Positions 37,728 to 50,140 are shown, counted from the first letter of the stretch. The stretch: 64,000 bases of DNA from Cyclina sinensis (GCA_012932295.1 JAAONU010000014.1:3351063-3415062), one strand, 5' to 3'. The notes: generated by a model from the letters alone, not told the origin. Numbers and translations are program-made.

Positions 37728-38140
37728 CACTCAACAAAATAAATTAAGGGTCAAGACTTAGGTTCATAGATTGTTTAAATGCAAAAATGTTCATGTTAAA
37801 GTTAAATTGTGTTTTGCCTTAGACACACCAGTACGTGTGTATATATGTGTTTATATAACCGTTACACCTCAATTATCCCGTGCAGGTCCGTGCAAACATA
37901 TCCACTCCTCAAAATCAAGTGAAAATCAAATGTGTAGAATAAAGTCAACGTGACATGAGCAGGTTTTTATTTGAATTTTTGATTCAAATCATCTGTTACA
38001 CTATAGAATTAATTAGTGTGAAGAATCTCTGATGCCTTGAAGACACATATCGGAGGCTGAGCCAGCCAGTGCAGTCGGTCGTCTGCTGACTGGGCAAACG
38101 CAGCGCGTAGTGGCCTATGAGCAAAGTGTAATCCAACGAC
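37728..38140 (+). mobile_element. Tc1-like element, truncated copy 1
   Basis: The left terminal repeat CACTCAACAAAATAAATTAA follows a TA. Sequence matches the intact copy at 60952 up to the early transposase codons (CAAACGCAGCGCGTAGTGGCC) and stops at ATCCAACGAC. The rest of the element and its right end are gone. Confidence 0.85.
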
Positions 38141-38174
38141 TAGCTGTTTAATAGGCTTATTTATATAAGGTTAA
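38141..38174. other. Templated filler at a deletion junction
   Basis: About 34 bp reading TAGCTGTTTAATAGGCTTAT and on to AAGGTTAA match the sequence just upstream of the TLR start (36770-36803 and 59993-60027). They sit exactly between the truncated Tc1 element and flank that matches 62928 onward. Confidence 0.75.
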
Positions 38175-39103
38175 GGTATCTAACATGTCCTTGCTGATGG
38201 ACTGTTTACAGGAGTTTAAGACCGTTGTTTTAACGTAGCCGAAGGGATTCGCCCAGTTATTGTATGCGCATTGCCTCAATGTAAACCAAGAAAAACATTG
38301 ATGCATAGCATCAAGTCGGCGCAGAAAATTCCGAAGATGTGATCGTGTTGGGTACATTTAATTTTACACATACATTTTTTTATAACTGTAGAACTGTTAG
38401 TGCATTTAAAAAGACCATCTGTGAGTGCTGTTCGTACTCGTGCTGCATGTATCATACCTAGTTTGCTAAACCAACGCTATCACCACTGATCCTTGTCGCG
38501 TTTGTCGGAGTGTTAGTGCAAATAAGTATTTAATGCAAATTGATATTTTTAGAATAGAATAACTTTAATCTATCATAAATACAATGCATTAACATTAGTA
38601 AAACAACTTATCTGTTTCGGAATATAGGAGACAAATTTTAGAGAATGATCTTCTAATAATGAAGAATTTGTATCTCTATACTTAATAAAACATGTTATCA
38701 AACGAATCAGCACCAGACACCAGAACACTGGAGACAGTAGCTTTTTGCTTAACATGTAATGATACCGCCGTCAAAATTGTACTAAACTTTTCTATTTCTT
38801 CGTCAAGTCCCAGAAGAGTGTTAGTCGCAATTGGTGATCTTTTTCTATACTCTTTATACATGTGAATTGTTTAACATAAATACAATTTAATCATATAAAC
38901 AGCATGTATATTTGCTTTTACATAAATACCTAACCCGTCTAAGTCGGGCTAGTATTCAGTAGTTAGCCAATTTGCGATAAACCCGATAGCGACTGTTCTA
39001 AGTAGCGAATAGACTAGGTCCGAAAGAATATAGCAACTATGATAGCGAACTGACAGGTATCGAAACGTCCAGTATCCTATCTATACAAACACATGCGTTT
39101 AAT

Positions 39104-39278
39104 AATTTTATTTCATACAAATACTATTTTATTTCATACTACATAACGCTACTTTCAGAATTTATTCTTCGACCTACATTTCGTCTCGCAATGACCCTGA
39201 AGTGAGGTTTTTAACGAACCTCACTCCGAGATAACCAATAAAACTCACCTTCCGGTATCACCATGTGACTTCACTTTC
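39104..39278 (+). repeat. DIRS left inverted terminal repeat
   Basis: Reverse complement of 44146-44332 over the blocks GTGACTTCAC, ACCAATAAAACTCACCTTCC and TTCTTCGACCTACATTTCG. It contains a short internal duplication of TTTTATTTCATAC that is absent from the internal complementary region. Confidence 0.85.
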
Positions 39279-39316
39279 TTTCGTTCTTCGGCGCCTACGT
39301 GTTTTTGATAAACTAA

Positions 39317-40686
39317 GTGTTTATTTCTTTTTTAGTTTTTGGATATTTTCTTTTTTGGTTTTTTGTATACCGTTTAGGTAACTGTTTGACATTTATTATG
39401 TCAGAAGAACAACTTAGACGTTCTAAAGATCCTGAAGAAGGAGAAATTGTGGAGAGTTTGAGATCCCCAGGTTCAGTTGGAACGCATAATGGCGACTCTC
39501 AGGGGGACACGTTTCCGGTGAAAACACCTATTACAAAGAAACGTCGTTCTCGAAATGACGAAGCGAAATTCGATAAAAAGTTCGATTATTTTGATGGCAG
39601 ATTTAACCAGTTGTTTCAAATGCTGAACTCGAAACAATCTCCGTCAAATCCAGTCTCAAATGTTTCGGATTCGGAACATTTTAGTGATCATGATGATGTA
39701 CTTTCTATACATTCTAAAACCAGCAAGTTTGATGCTAGTGATTCTGAGTCTGATACTGAAGATCATCTTCGTCCTTTGAGAGAGAAGACGGTAAATTCAC
39801 TTAATGACCTTTTTGGTGATGATGCAGTTTTGCCCAGTAAAGAAACTGAGAAATTAGGCATTATGTTAGACGAGTCACACAAGTCTACATTGTCAAACAG
39901 TTACAGGTGTAAGGAACCATATTTTCTTACTGCTTACAATGAAAATACAGTTGATTTGTTTCCTGTTAGTGAAGAAACTGACAAATTTCTACAAGTTCCG
40001 CCTGTTGATCCCTTGATTGAAAGCTGCCTTATTAAAAGACATGGAGGGAAGGCCGCTTTTTCAAGTTCTAAGACAAGGGGTAAAGGTTTTTTTCTCAACC
40101 TTGCAAAATGGTAGAGCGTATTGCGTACAGAGGCTCCCATGCTGCACGTTTGGGTATCATTATTCAAGCATACATTCAACAAGGTCTTGGTAAATTATTG
40201 CAGAGTTTACGTTCTGAGCTTTTTAATAAAGCAGATGCAGAGAAACAGGTAAAAGATATTTTTTCAATGACAACCAAATGTTTAGACCAGATTGGTAGAG
40301 CTGGGGCTTTTCATCAAATAGCACGGCGTACTCTAGCCATGATTGACACAGCCCTGTATGAGCTTTATGATTCTAGCAAGTTTGTGAGTTTACCGTTAGT
40401 CAGTGAAGGATTATTTGGTGGGGAATTAGAAAAACCTTAAAACCAGAAAGGAACAAAGGAAGCAAATTGATGATTTATTGCCAGACATTCCAAAGAAAGA
40501 GTCTTTAAAGCGCAAATCTTTCCCGCCATCAAATACCGAACCTTCTATTAAGAGGCATGCTTTTGACAGAGCTAGGGTTTCTACAGCCACAGGTGGTCTA
40601 AATACTTTTCGCATCCCCAAGGTTACCGCTTCGAAACAAGGGGAAAAGTTCTCATCTGAAGATAGGAAAGTCCATTACAGATAAAA
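39317..40686 (+). pseudogene. DIRS Gag-like ORF (frameshifted)
   Basis: From the ATG near 39398 the frame reads MSEEQLRRSKDPEEGEI and runs to 40114. It then continues in another frame (IIQAYIQQGLGKLLQSLRSE, DQIGRAGAFHQIARRT) to 40440, and in a third frame to 40684 with a basic tail. The AYIQQGLGKLLQ and GRAGAFH phrases are typical of DIRS first ORFs. The role is presumed nucleic-acid packaging. Confidence 0.75.
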
Positions 40687-40739
40687 CCGCACAGATCCCT
40701 TTGCAAAGCCACGAGGTAGAGGATGGGGACGCACTGATA

Positions 40740-42640
40740 AAAATGACTTGGTAAGTGTGATAGCAAAATATCCAGAGATATCTGTGGGAGGCAGACTTAA
40801 GCATTTTTTGAAAAAATTGAAACAAATAACAAAAGATCAATGGCTGTTGGACATAGTACAAAACGGTTACAAATTGGAATTCATTCGAAAAACTTCTTTT
40901 TTTTGGGAATAAAACAAACAAAACTCAGCTAAAAAGTCCAGATTTAATAAATTTAGAAATACAAGAGCTTTTACAAAAAAAAAAAAAAACGCAATAGAAA
41001 CAGTTCCGAAACATTTGATAAAACAGGTTTCTACAGTACATTATTTTTAGTTGCAAAGGAAAAAAACGGGGAAATGAGACCAGTAATAAATTTGAAACCT
41101 CTCAACAGGTATCTTCGAAAAAAGCATTTCAAGATGGATACCATGAAAAAGGTTATAAATATAGTTCAAAAAGGAGACTGGGCTATAACTCTAGACTTTT
41201 AGGATGCCTTTTTTCGTATAGAGATAAATCAAAAGCATCGAAAATATCTCCGCTTCGGTTACAAAGGGACAGTTTACCAATTCAGTGCACTGTGTTTTGG
41301 CCCAACAGTTGCACCCAGAATTTTCACAAAGATGACATCAGTTGTAGCAGCATATTTGCGAAAACGAGGTATTCGTCTAGCAACATACCTAGACGATTGG
41401 TTAACACTGAACCAAGTAAAACTTGGCATATTGCAAGACCGAAAGGTACTGCTGAGTCTCCTTTTCGAACTAGGTTTCATAGTAAACAAAAAGAAGTCAA
41501 ATCTAGTTCACACAGAGTCATTGACTTACATAGGGGATCAGTTTTCTCTGACAATGGTCTAGTTTATCCAACATTGGAGAGGATTTCCGGTCTGAAACAA
41601 TCAGTACTCAAGTAACTACAAGGTCAGAACACAGCAAGAGATTATCTTGTTTTTCTAGGGAAAGTAGCCTTATGTCTAGATCTCATTCCAAATGCCAGGT
41701 TGTTCATGAGACCGCTCCAGATCCATCTACTGCGAAACTGGAGTCCAGCCAGAATATCACTTTCTTACCAGATACCACATATGCCATACCTTATAAAACA
41801 TTTACAATGGTGGTTACAGGAAGTGAACATTCTGAGGGGCTCTTGTTTTCAACAAAACACATCAGATGTTACTCTGACCACAGATGCAACCTGTTCATTG
41901 GGATGGGGTGGCCCTATGAACAATATTACTGTGCAAGTCCGCTGGTCACCACTGCAACAACTCCAACATATCAATTGTTTGGAGATGGAGGCAGTGTTCA
42001 AAGCAGTGAAATACTTTTTTCCATCACTTGACCAACAAGAATGTACTGATCCGATCAGACAATACGACTGTTGTACAGTAAATCAACAGGCAAGGGGGTA
42101 CAAAGTCACTCACTCTGTGTCAGAAAGCATGGGACCTTTGGATGATGGCTATAGATCATGGGATGATTCTAAAGGCGGCCTACATTGCAGGGCAGAAAAA
42201 TTTTCTTGCAGATGTCTTGAGCAGGCAGTGTGTAAGGGAGACCGAGTGGTCCCTGAACAAAAAAAGTTGTGAGGAAAATATTCAGTCTCTGGGGTCAACC
42301 TATGATGGATCTGTTTGCAACAAAAGAAAACAAACAGACACAACTTTTTTGTTCTTGGATTCCTCATCCTCAAGCTTATGCCTTGGATGCCCTATCAATC
42401 GCATGGACGAACATGTTTGCTTATGTGTTCCCACCAGTGCAGTTGATACCACGTGTGTTAGCTCATATGCAAAAGTACAGGTGCACCTTGATTCTGATAG
42501 CCCCGAACTGGCCAAGACAACACTGGTCCCCCATTCTATTGCAGATGTTGATTGCCAAACCTTTGAAACTGCCTTTACAGTCAGATCTTCTGTCTCAGGT
42601 CAAGGGCAAGATTATGCACCCTCAGCCGGAAATGTTAAAT
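40740..42640 (+). pseudogene. DIRS reverse transcriptase and RNase H (broken)
   Basis: RT motifs are GEMRPVINLKPLNRYL, then ITLDF-stop-DAFFRIEI, then CFGPTVAPRIFTKM, then the catalytic YLDDW. The first-aspartate motif has a TAG where lysine is usual. RNase H follows with LTTDATCSLGWGG and CLEMEAVFKAVKYFFP, then a linker with LFATKENKQTQLFCSW and APNWPRQHW. Several frame changes occur, one near an A-run at 40975. Confidence 0.85.
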
Positions 42641-42649
42641 CTGACTGCA

Positions 42650-43638
42650 TGGCTCATATCGACAGACGTCTTGCAACAGAGGGCTTTTCAGAGAACTCTC
42701 GAAAACTTCTCTCAGCATCATGGAGAAAGGGTACACAAAAAGATTATAGATCTAAATTCAGAGTGTTCAGTAAGTGGTGCTCTGAATCACAAATTGATCC
42801 CTATGCAGCATCTTTAAAAGATTGTGTTAATTTTTTAGCATACAAATTTCACCAGGGCACTGCATACACGACATTGACAGGATATAGATCTATGATGTCA
42901 GCTGAGTTACCTAGAATTGATCAGGTACCTATTGGTCAGCATCCTTACATAATACGGTTATTGAAAGGTATTTTTAATGAGCGTCCACCTCTGAAGAGGC
43001 TTATACCTGAATGGGATCTTCCTCTTGTTTTAGGTACACTGAAGACTGCTCCATTTGAGCCTTTGAAGGACATTTCTTTGAAGCATCTTACATGGAAAAC
43101 CTGTTTTTTGATAGCAATGACCTCATTTAGAAGATGTAGTGATCTTCAAAGTCTGAAGTTGGGAGAAGGCTGTGTAATTATACAGAGAAAGGGTATAACA
43201 TTTATCAAACAAGGGCTTTCTAAGCAGGATAGACCAAATCATACCCCTACACATGTTTTTATTCCATCTTTTCAGACAATAAACTGCTTGATCCAAAGAG
43301 ATGTTTTGCAATTTATTTGAAACGTACAGAAAAATTCAGAACCCAGTCAGGTTTAGATGTCACAGAAGTATTTTTTATCTGTTAAAAAAACTCATAAACC
43401 GGTTTCTTCTCATTCAATTTTAAATTGGATTGTGAACACTATCAAGTTTGCATACAAACAAAACCACAAGATTGTTCAAAATGTTAAGGGCCATTCAACA
43501 AGAAGTGTTGGTCCGTCTTGGGCTCTTTTTAAAGGAGCTACCTTAAAGAGTGTTTTGGATTCTGCAGACTGGTCTAAGGAGACCACCTTCATAAAACACT
43601 ATTTAACTTCAGTGAATGTTGACTTTTTGAAACATTAA
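42650..43638 (+). pseudogene. DIRS tyrosine recombinase (frameshifted)
   Basis: The DNA-binding half reads ASWRKGTQKDYRSKFRVFSKWC and the following core. The catalytic half shows the first arginine in SFRRCSDLQSL, HSTR in GHSTRSVGPSWAL and a candidate tyrosine in TFIKHYLTSV. This is the R...HxxR...Y set that integrates DIRS circles without target duplication. Frame breaks lie near 43280 and near the T-run at 43365. Confidence 0.85.
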
Positions 43639-43974
43639 GCCAGTCGTTCCTCGGCGGGTCGCTGCTACTGTACATTAGGAATAAACTGTGTTTTTAAGAT
43701 TACAGAAATGGGAAATATACATGTATATAGAGGGACTACATGTACATATGCATGTATAATGTATATAGTGGGATACACAGACAGTTTTGTTGTAGTTGTT
43801 TTTTAAGTTAGAGTTCCAATACAGTTATGGTTGATTACAGTTTTCGTTGATGTATACCCAACAACAAGCAGAAAACTGGGATTCTTACTCGTTTTTACGG
43901 TAAGTATTGTTTTTTATCTATGTTTCCAGGAAGAAAATTTTTATCCCACTTCCAACTTTTCACTGCTTGTTAAT

Positions 43975-44085
43975 CAGAAATAATTCTGAATGTAGCGTTA
44001 GGTAAGTATTTGTATGAAATAAAATTTAAAAATTTGTATTCAAGTTGTAATTTTATGAATACACAATACTTACCTAACGCTACAT
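43975..44085. repeat. DIRS internal complementary region
   Basis: A palindrome whose outer arms are GTAGCGTTAGGTAAGTATT and its complement. Its left half complements the element's left tip and its right half complements the right tip. In family models it templates end joining of the circular intermediate. Confidence 0.85.
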
Positions 44086-44145
44086 AACCCTCCCACCTTC
44101 CCCACAGACTAAAGTTTCCAAGGCGATTTGTAGTCGCCAAATTTG

Positions 44146-44332
44146 GAAAGTGAAGTCACATGGTGATACCGGAAGGTGAGTTTTATTGGTTATCTCGGAG
44201 TGAGGCTCGTTAAAACCCTCACTTCCGGGTTATTGCGGGTCGAAATGTAGGTCGAAGAATAAATTCTGAATGTAGCGTTAGGTAAGTATTGTGTATTCAT
44301 ACAATTACAACTTGAATACAAATTTTTAAATT
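44146..44332 (-). repeat. DIRS right inverted terminal repeat
   Basis: Starts GAAAGTGAAGTCACATGG and ends near CTTGAATACAAATTTTTAAA. It mirrors the left terminal repeat. The outer tip is fixed by comparison with the internal complementary region. Confidence 0.85.
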
Positions 44333-45650
44333 GTATTACACATGCTTTTCAGGTCATAATAAAATTAGTTGGTTTTTTTTTCAAAAGAAACCGGAAAAAG
44401 TCAGAAATATATTGCTACAGACTATTAGCCGATATTTACTGAGTTCTAATTTCTTTATATGTAGCACCACACTATAGAGAATGAAGTGGAGATACTGCAT
44501 ACGGCAAGGTTAACTAACTTATCAATATTAAGGGACCGAATGTTAAGAAAATGTTGAGCATCATCAAACATGATATATTTTTAAGTTCATAACAATGAAA
44601 TATTTCATAACTTTTCAGGTTCAAACTTTAGTTAAATTTCTATAATTTTCATTTAGTGAAACGACATAATGATAAAAGAAATTAATCGTCAATAACAACA
44701 AGTCTACGACTTTTGCTATAAATTTGACATACAGTATAAAAAAAATGCAATATATGTTGTATATATTTCTTGAAGATCATAGTTCAAGTTCTCAGCTGAA
44801 GAATCTGAGAGCTGCCTCTAGCATCTTTACTGCTCATCAAAAGGAGATGCCTCTGGCTAACATATTCCTAGTGTTAAGCAGGGACTTGGTTTCTAGAAGA
44901 AATTTGATCGGACTCTGGAGCAAACCAATAATGTCAATGGTAACAACTTGAATGATGAAAGGCAAGCAAGTAAAGATTAATTTCTATATATATCATTACA
45001 ATACTTAAGTACGAGATCCAGGTCATGACATCAGAAGCAGAATTACACTGGCTGCAAAGAAAAGCACAACCTAGCTAGTTTCAGGCCATGGGAGTGGGGG
45101 ATAATTCAGGCTTAATTCTGAACTTTGTTTTATTTTGTGATTTTCTTTTCAGAAACGAAATGGATTAAATATGGTTTGCCACGCATGAAGTGAAATAACA
45201 ATTCGACTGAATGGGTCATTTATTAAGCTTCCTAAAATGTTTTTAACCAGTTCTGCAAATACAGAAGCGGTAAATGGTCAGTCTGTAATGGCGAACAAGG
45301 GCTTGATAGACATCAGAGATATTATATTACCGTTCTGTATTCTGCAAAAGCATTAATTTGTATATGCAGGTATTTTTAAACATAAAATGTTCGTAAACGT
45401 GAGTGATATTTTACTGGGTGTCAAATCATTGTCCCTGGTGTTGCAGAAAAAGCTTATAAAACTTATAGATCAAGCAATAGCGAGGTATTACAAAACTTGT
45501 GAGAGAGGTTTGAGGGGTTTGTTTCAGACATACCAACTGTATTCCACTGCAACTGATCACTGAGAACAAATTGCCTGTCTATTTCTACAGTTTATTGTAC
45601 ATAAATGATTTCTTTGTATTACAAATATTTACTAGTCCACAACTTTTGCT
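44333..45650. other. Non-coding flank right of DIRS element
   Basis: AT-rich sequence with no gene or repeat that I recognise. Together with about 230 bp left of the DIRS it is absent from the second copy of the TLR duplication. Confidence 0.4.
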
Positions 45651-45858
45651 ATAACTTGCGCCGACTAATAACCGTGTATGTGTAAAATAGGTGAATTTCT
45701 ATTCTCCCAACATGTGATGGTCTTTTGTACAACATGATTTCAATCAAAGGCTTTGACGCCAAAGACCCAAAAGAATTAAACAGACCCTGGGCAAAGCCGT
45801 TATCTTTCCAGAGCTATCCCTAAATATGGAACAGTAAGCTCTGTCAAAGTTTACTAGG

Positions 45859-46182
45859 TTAAATAATTTTGTTAACAGATGCTAGACACAACTGACCAAA
45901 ACCTGACTCTGACTGAACCCAGTTATCTTGCAGACAGCTGTACATTCTCTCTAACAATTCATCAGCCTTGATAGCAAATGAAGCTCTATGACATTGAAAC
46001 AGCGGGAAATAGTAGTTATTTGACAACGTTTCTGTAAAAGATAAATACATACAACTCTTTCCGCGATTGAAAGGCCAAGCAGTAATCCTAAAGTTGATTT
46101 CTGCAGATTGATTTTTTGTAGGTAGATACTGATCTTTTTGAAATGTCGTTATGTTTCCTCTCTCTCCCTTCTTTTTTGTCAC
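45859..46182 (-). CDS. Unrecognised ORF preserved in both duplication copies
   Basis: A 107-residue frame, basic at its start, containing ITAWPFNRGKSC and ELLERMYSCLQDNW and ending QLCLASVNKII. Its C-terminal end is also open in the second copy at 63938-64000, with one K to N change and the same stop position. It could be a 3' exon of a gene or a chance frame. No family is recognised. The upstream exon, if any, was not found. Confidence 0.25.
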   Translation of the reverse strand: MTKKKGERGNITTFQKDQYLPTKNQSAEINFRITAWPFNRGKSCMYLSFTETLSNNYYFPLFQCHRASFAIKADELLERMYSCLQDNWVQSESGFGQLCLASVNKII

Positions 46183-47624
46183 AGGGAGAAGTGTTCGACA
46201 AGCTTAGGATAGTTTCTCATGAAGCTGTCGTCGGCTGACGAGCTCTGATAACTTCTGTATACGACACGTGAAGTACAAAATTCGGGATTAACGAACTCAC
46301 ATAATATAATGATATTTTTAAACTCGAGTAACGTTAACTGCTCATGTGTACTGAAAAATTACAGTATTTTAAAAGATAATACATCTAATATTAAACGGTT
46401 CAATATTGAAAGGTACGGGCATTAGAAAAGGCGTAGAAGTGAAAGAAAGATTGTCTTCAGAACCAGTCAGTATAAAATCAGTGTTTTTTAAACTATGCAA
46501 GTTGAACTTTCAGTTGGACCAGTTGCCAATTTTTTTTTCACAGAATGAATTATTATAATTTGGATTATGCTTTTATGATGTATTTTATGAAAATTGAACT
46601 TATAAAATATTTTTGTACTAACTTATTTAGCTTTTTGCAAATGTATTTCAGATTACTTGGTTATGTTTCCATCGTGGGTATGACATTTTATTTAGTTTAC
46701 CTTTTTTGTGAGGATAGTGGTGACATTTCTTGCTTTAAAACCATGTAATTGAAACAGGACCGTCACAATCCTTTTGTCTCAAATCTCGCCGTCTTCGTGT
46801 AATTTCAAATTTTGTAACTAAGTAAAAAACGCAGAATGGCAAGAAAATATTTTATTTACTACAATATGTATAAGCTTAAAAAGCACCAGCAGAATGAAAA
46901 TAGTTCTATAGATGAATATGATGAATAATGCTAAAAAAGAAACACGTTTAATAAAGCTACAAATACATTTAAGCTGTACGGATAAAAAGAACAGTTGTGA
47001 CATTTACATTTCATGATCATGATTAATTTCTGATTTATTTCTTCCGTAACTGTTTTTTTCTTTATGGAATTCTGATCTTTTTTACTGAAATTGTTTGATA
47101 GAGACTGTTTAAAAAACAAATATCTTTATACACTGTGCTTTTAATTTTCATAAAATGATATATTAAGATACAGCAAACGTGCATGCTGCTTTTTATTTCT
47201 GATTTTATACGTTTCATAAACGCTACAACGAGCTTTAATTTCAGAGAGAATGATATCAAAATAGAAAAGGCAAGTTAATAGTGTAAAGCCAGCTTATGTT
47301 ATAAATAAGAACTATTTATTCTTAAAGAATAACAAATAAATAACTAATATATATGTTATGTAGTAAAGTATGAAACAAAACTTATTCATTTTTTCTTGGA
47401 AATCCCCTTTTCAAATTATTTTTTAAGTTTAGTTTCGCTCTAAAATACTACGCACTATAATTATATATAAATAGTTTCACATGGTTATTTGTTGGTCAAA
47501 ATATATGAAGCTTCGAGGACATTAGAATAAAACATGATTATTTCTGAGACATATATATTAACACTAGGATATCGGAAGCTAAGAGATTTCTCACATGGAA
47601 TGCTGTAAGGTCTGAATTTATTGT

Positions 47625-47663
<39 letters not shown>

Positions 47664-47825
47664 ATTCTTCATATTGTCGCAAGAAGGTCCACAACAGAGT
47701 CGATCAAAAGCGGGGTATTTATAGCATTTTTTGGTCTCATAAATATTCTTATAAATTGCTGTTCCACACAAAATTTGTTTTCTTCATTGCATCAGCTTTG
47801 TTTTATTAACAACGGTTTTCATTTC
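46183..47825. other. AT-rich non-coding stretch with (GT)n
   Basis: No gene is visible. A (GT)n run lies at about 47627-47660. The remainder is low-complexity AT-rich sequence without recognisable repeats. Confidence 0.5.
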
Positions 47826-48104
47826 TCATGAACACTTATAAACACTTTTTGTTTCTTCTTTCAGTCGTGTTTCTATTTTAAGAAATAATTCATCATTTTC
47901 CTCCTCTTCGTGTACGCGGTTATCCGGCAACTTGAGCTGTGCGTGCTTAGGCCCCTCGAATAACCGCAACTCCTTATCAAGTGCTGTTGCAGCAACCAAT
48001 CGTATTCCAGCTGAACTGATAGAAGGAACTGGCTTCCTGGTGAATCTTGTCTTGATCTCCTTGGCGATTGCAACGTGTATGTCCTGATCCGAAGCATTCT
48101 CAAC
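47826..48104 (-). pseudogene. DCLK relic, C-terminal exon
   Basis: An open 93-codon exon with an acceptor at 48105-48106. It reads VENASDQDIHVAIAKEIK, then PVPSISSAGIRLVAATALDK, then an acidic tail EEEENDELFLK, and stops at 47826. It aligns with the post-kinase tail of DCLK proteins and has no internal stop, unlike the other exons. Confidence 0.7.
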
Positions 48105-49159
48105 CTAAAATGAAAGTTATAGCTAGTCATATGATGATATTATAATACATTTTTTAAAAGAAATTCTACCAGACATTCTGTTCTCTAAAGAAGATAAAAA
48201 AAATAAACCCAGTTTAGAGCACTCAAAATGCAGCTTGTTTATCAAACATAAAAGAAAAAGGTTATTTTGTAATTAAAATGAAAAAATGATGAAATTATAA
48301 ACATGGTTTACTACTACTAATACACTACTAATTTTTCAAAAGTGAGATTGGCGTAACACGCAGTAAGCATGACAAGATAAAAGATGCAGTTAAAGGGAAA
48401 AGACGACAATGCATCTAAGATAAAGACTGATCGTCCTAGAGAAATAAAATGCTGAAAGACTACATACAGAAAGCAGCGCTGATGTGACATATGCAAACTC
48501 AATGAAGAAAATCATAAGTAGGCAACTGTCCTGATGAATTAGGACACGGGACGTAACAGCTTGTATTATGCATGTGCAAAACAAAACTAGAAATAAATCT
48601 CATGTGAATGCTGTTTTGTCTGCTAATTTACATATTTGATAAACAAAAACTGCGTTAATCAAGCATCTTTAAATACATCAAACCTTGCACTCCGGCGTTC
48701 ATTACCAAATGTTCAGTTAAATTTAGAAAGAAAATCTTTCTGTTTTAAACTTTGAAGCTTAAACTTGTCAATCAAAAGAGGCACGGTGAGCTATAAATAT
48801 AAAAGGAAATGTAAAAGATAGGAACTTTTAAGATTCCAAAATATTAAGTTTTCCTCTGAAAAATCACTTACCGTGACCAGTCATGCTTTGTGACGTCTTC
48901 AGTTGAGAATCTTTTATCTTGGTTGACCCTCAACATATTTTATTAGGTCCTGTGAAAAATTGTTCGTTGCCTGTTTGATTTACAGTCTAATTCACAAAAA
49001 GTACGAAATTAAAACAAGAGTTTTGTCAACAGAAAACAGAAAAACAAACTCTCTAGTTTCATTATAAGAGTTTTAAAAATAAAATATGAAAAGAATCCTA
49101 ACAAAGACAGATTCGGGTGTCATGATATGAAGGCCAATATTGATTCGGGTGTAATGATT

Positions 49160-50140
49160 TGAACCAACTTGGAAGAGGTCCACAAGACAATGCTAGACAC
49201 CAAATATCAAAACTCCACACCTTATGGTTTATGTGTAATCAGCTATATTAATTTTCTTGCACGACGGCGACGACGGCGACACAGTGACCACAATACCCCG
49301 ACATTTTTCTTCGAAACAGACGAGCTATATAAATTAAATCATACTGCTATAAATGCACTACAATTCAAAGTACAGAACTACATTCACACTACAGTATTAT
49401 AAAAAAGCAATCTTTTTAAAACAAAGCAATGTTTCCTGGCATGTTTTTGAAGCTTCATAGTATTCATAAAATCTTCAAAGCGACCCCATAAGATCTAAAA
49501 CATTATGAAGTGAATAGTGTTACTGTATTGAACTATTCCTCAGTGACAACTATGGAGTTTCATGTTGATACCTTAAATACTTTTTTTCAATTATACCCCG
49601 AACAAGATAATGAAGTAATAAAAAAGGGCAATACTTAAAATGTTATCAAGTATAGAGAGTTACAGTTTCGATGCACTGCATGACTATGCACCTTTGGGGT
49701 TTATCACTGATGCCTCAAATTCTTTTAGAGTTATGGTCAAACAAAAATTAAAAGGTAAAATAGCGTAGTTGAATGACTCAAAACTTATTAAGTGAAGAGT
49801 TACAGTCCCTATGCACTGCACTTCTACTAAATGTGAAGTAACGACATATGAAGTTTCAGGTTAATAACTTAAAATAGAAACAAGTAAAGGCGAATAACTA
49901 AAATATTATAAAGCGATCAGTTACAGTTCCTATGCACTGCAATTTTTCTCACTGAGATGTAACCACATATGGAGTTTTAGGTTTATAACTTCAATAGTTT
50001 TAGGTTTGTAAATTAAATAGTTTTAGAGTTATTTTCCTATCAAAGTGCGACGGACGTACGGTCGGACGGACGGAAGGACGAACAGCTGAACAGACACCGC
50101 CATATTTATAGCCCTCCGCCTTCGGCGGGGGATAATAAAG
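49160..50140 (+). repeat. Tandem-unit repeat ending in a hairpin, copy 4
   Basis: Begins GAGGTCCACAAGACAATGC. Diverged units of about 135 bp share GAGTTACAGT, ATGCACTGCA and ATGGAGTTT. It then has a GGACGGACGG stretch and ends GCCCTCCGCCTTCGGCGGGG. It has the same architecture as the 31.9-32.7 kb repeat but different unit sequence. Confidence 0.65.

Larger units (their letters stand above)
39104..44332 (+). mobile_element. DIRS-type tyrosine-recombinase retrotransposon
   Basis: Inverted terminal repeats lie at about 39104-39278 and 44146-44332. An internal complementary region at about 43975-44085 carries the complements of both outer ends joined back to back (junction near 44026). This is the diagnostic DIRS plan for a circular intermediate. 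The coding order is a Gag-like ORF, reverse transcriptase, RNase H, tyrosine recombinase. All three coding parts have stops or frameshifts, so it is not autonomous now. Confidence 0.9.

Noticed and set aside
38157..38357. Minus-strand frame MYPTRSHLRNFLRRLDAMHQ, also at 62908-63105
   Set aside because: It is present in both duplication copies but is short, has no recognisable domain, and its ends diverge. Conservation is explained by the duplication.
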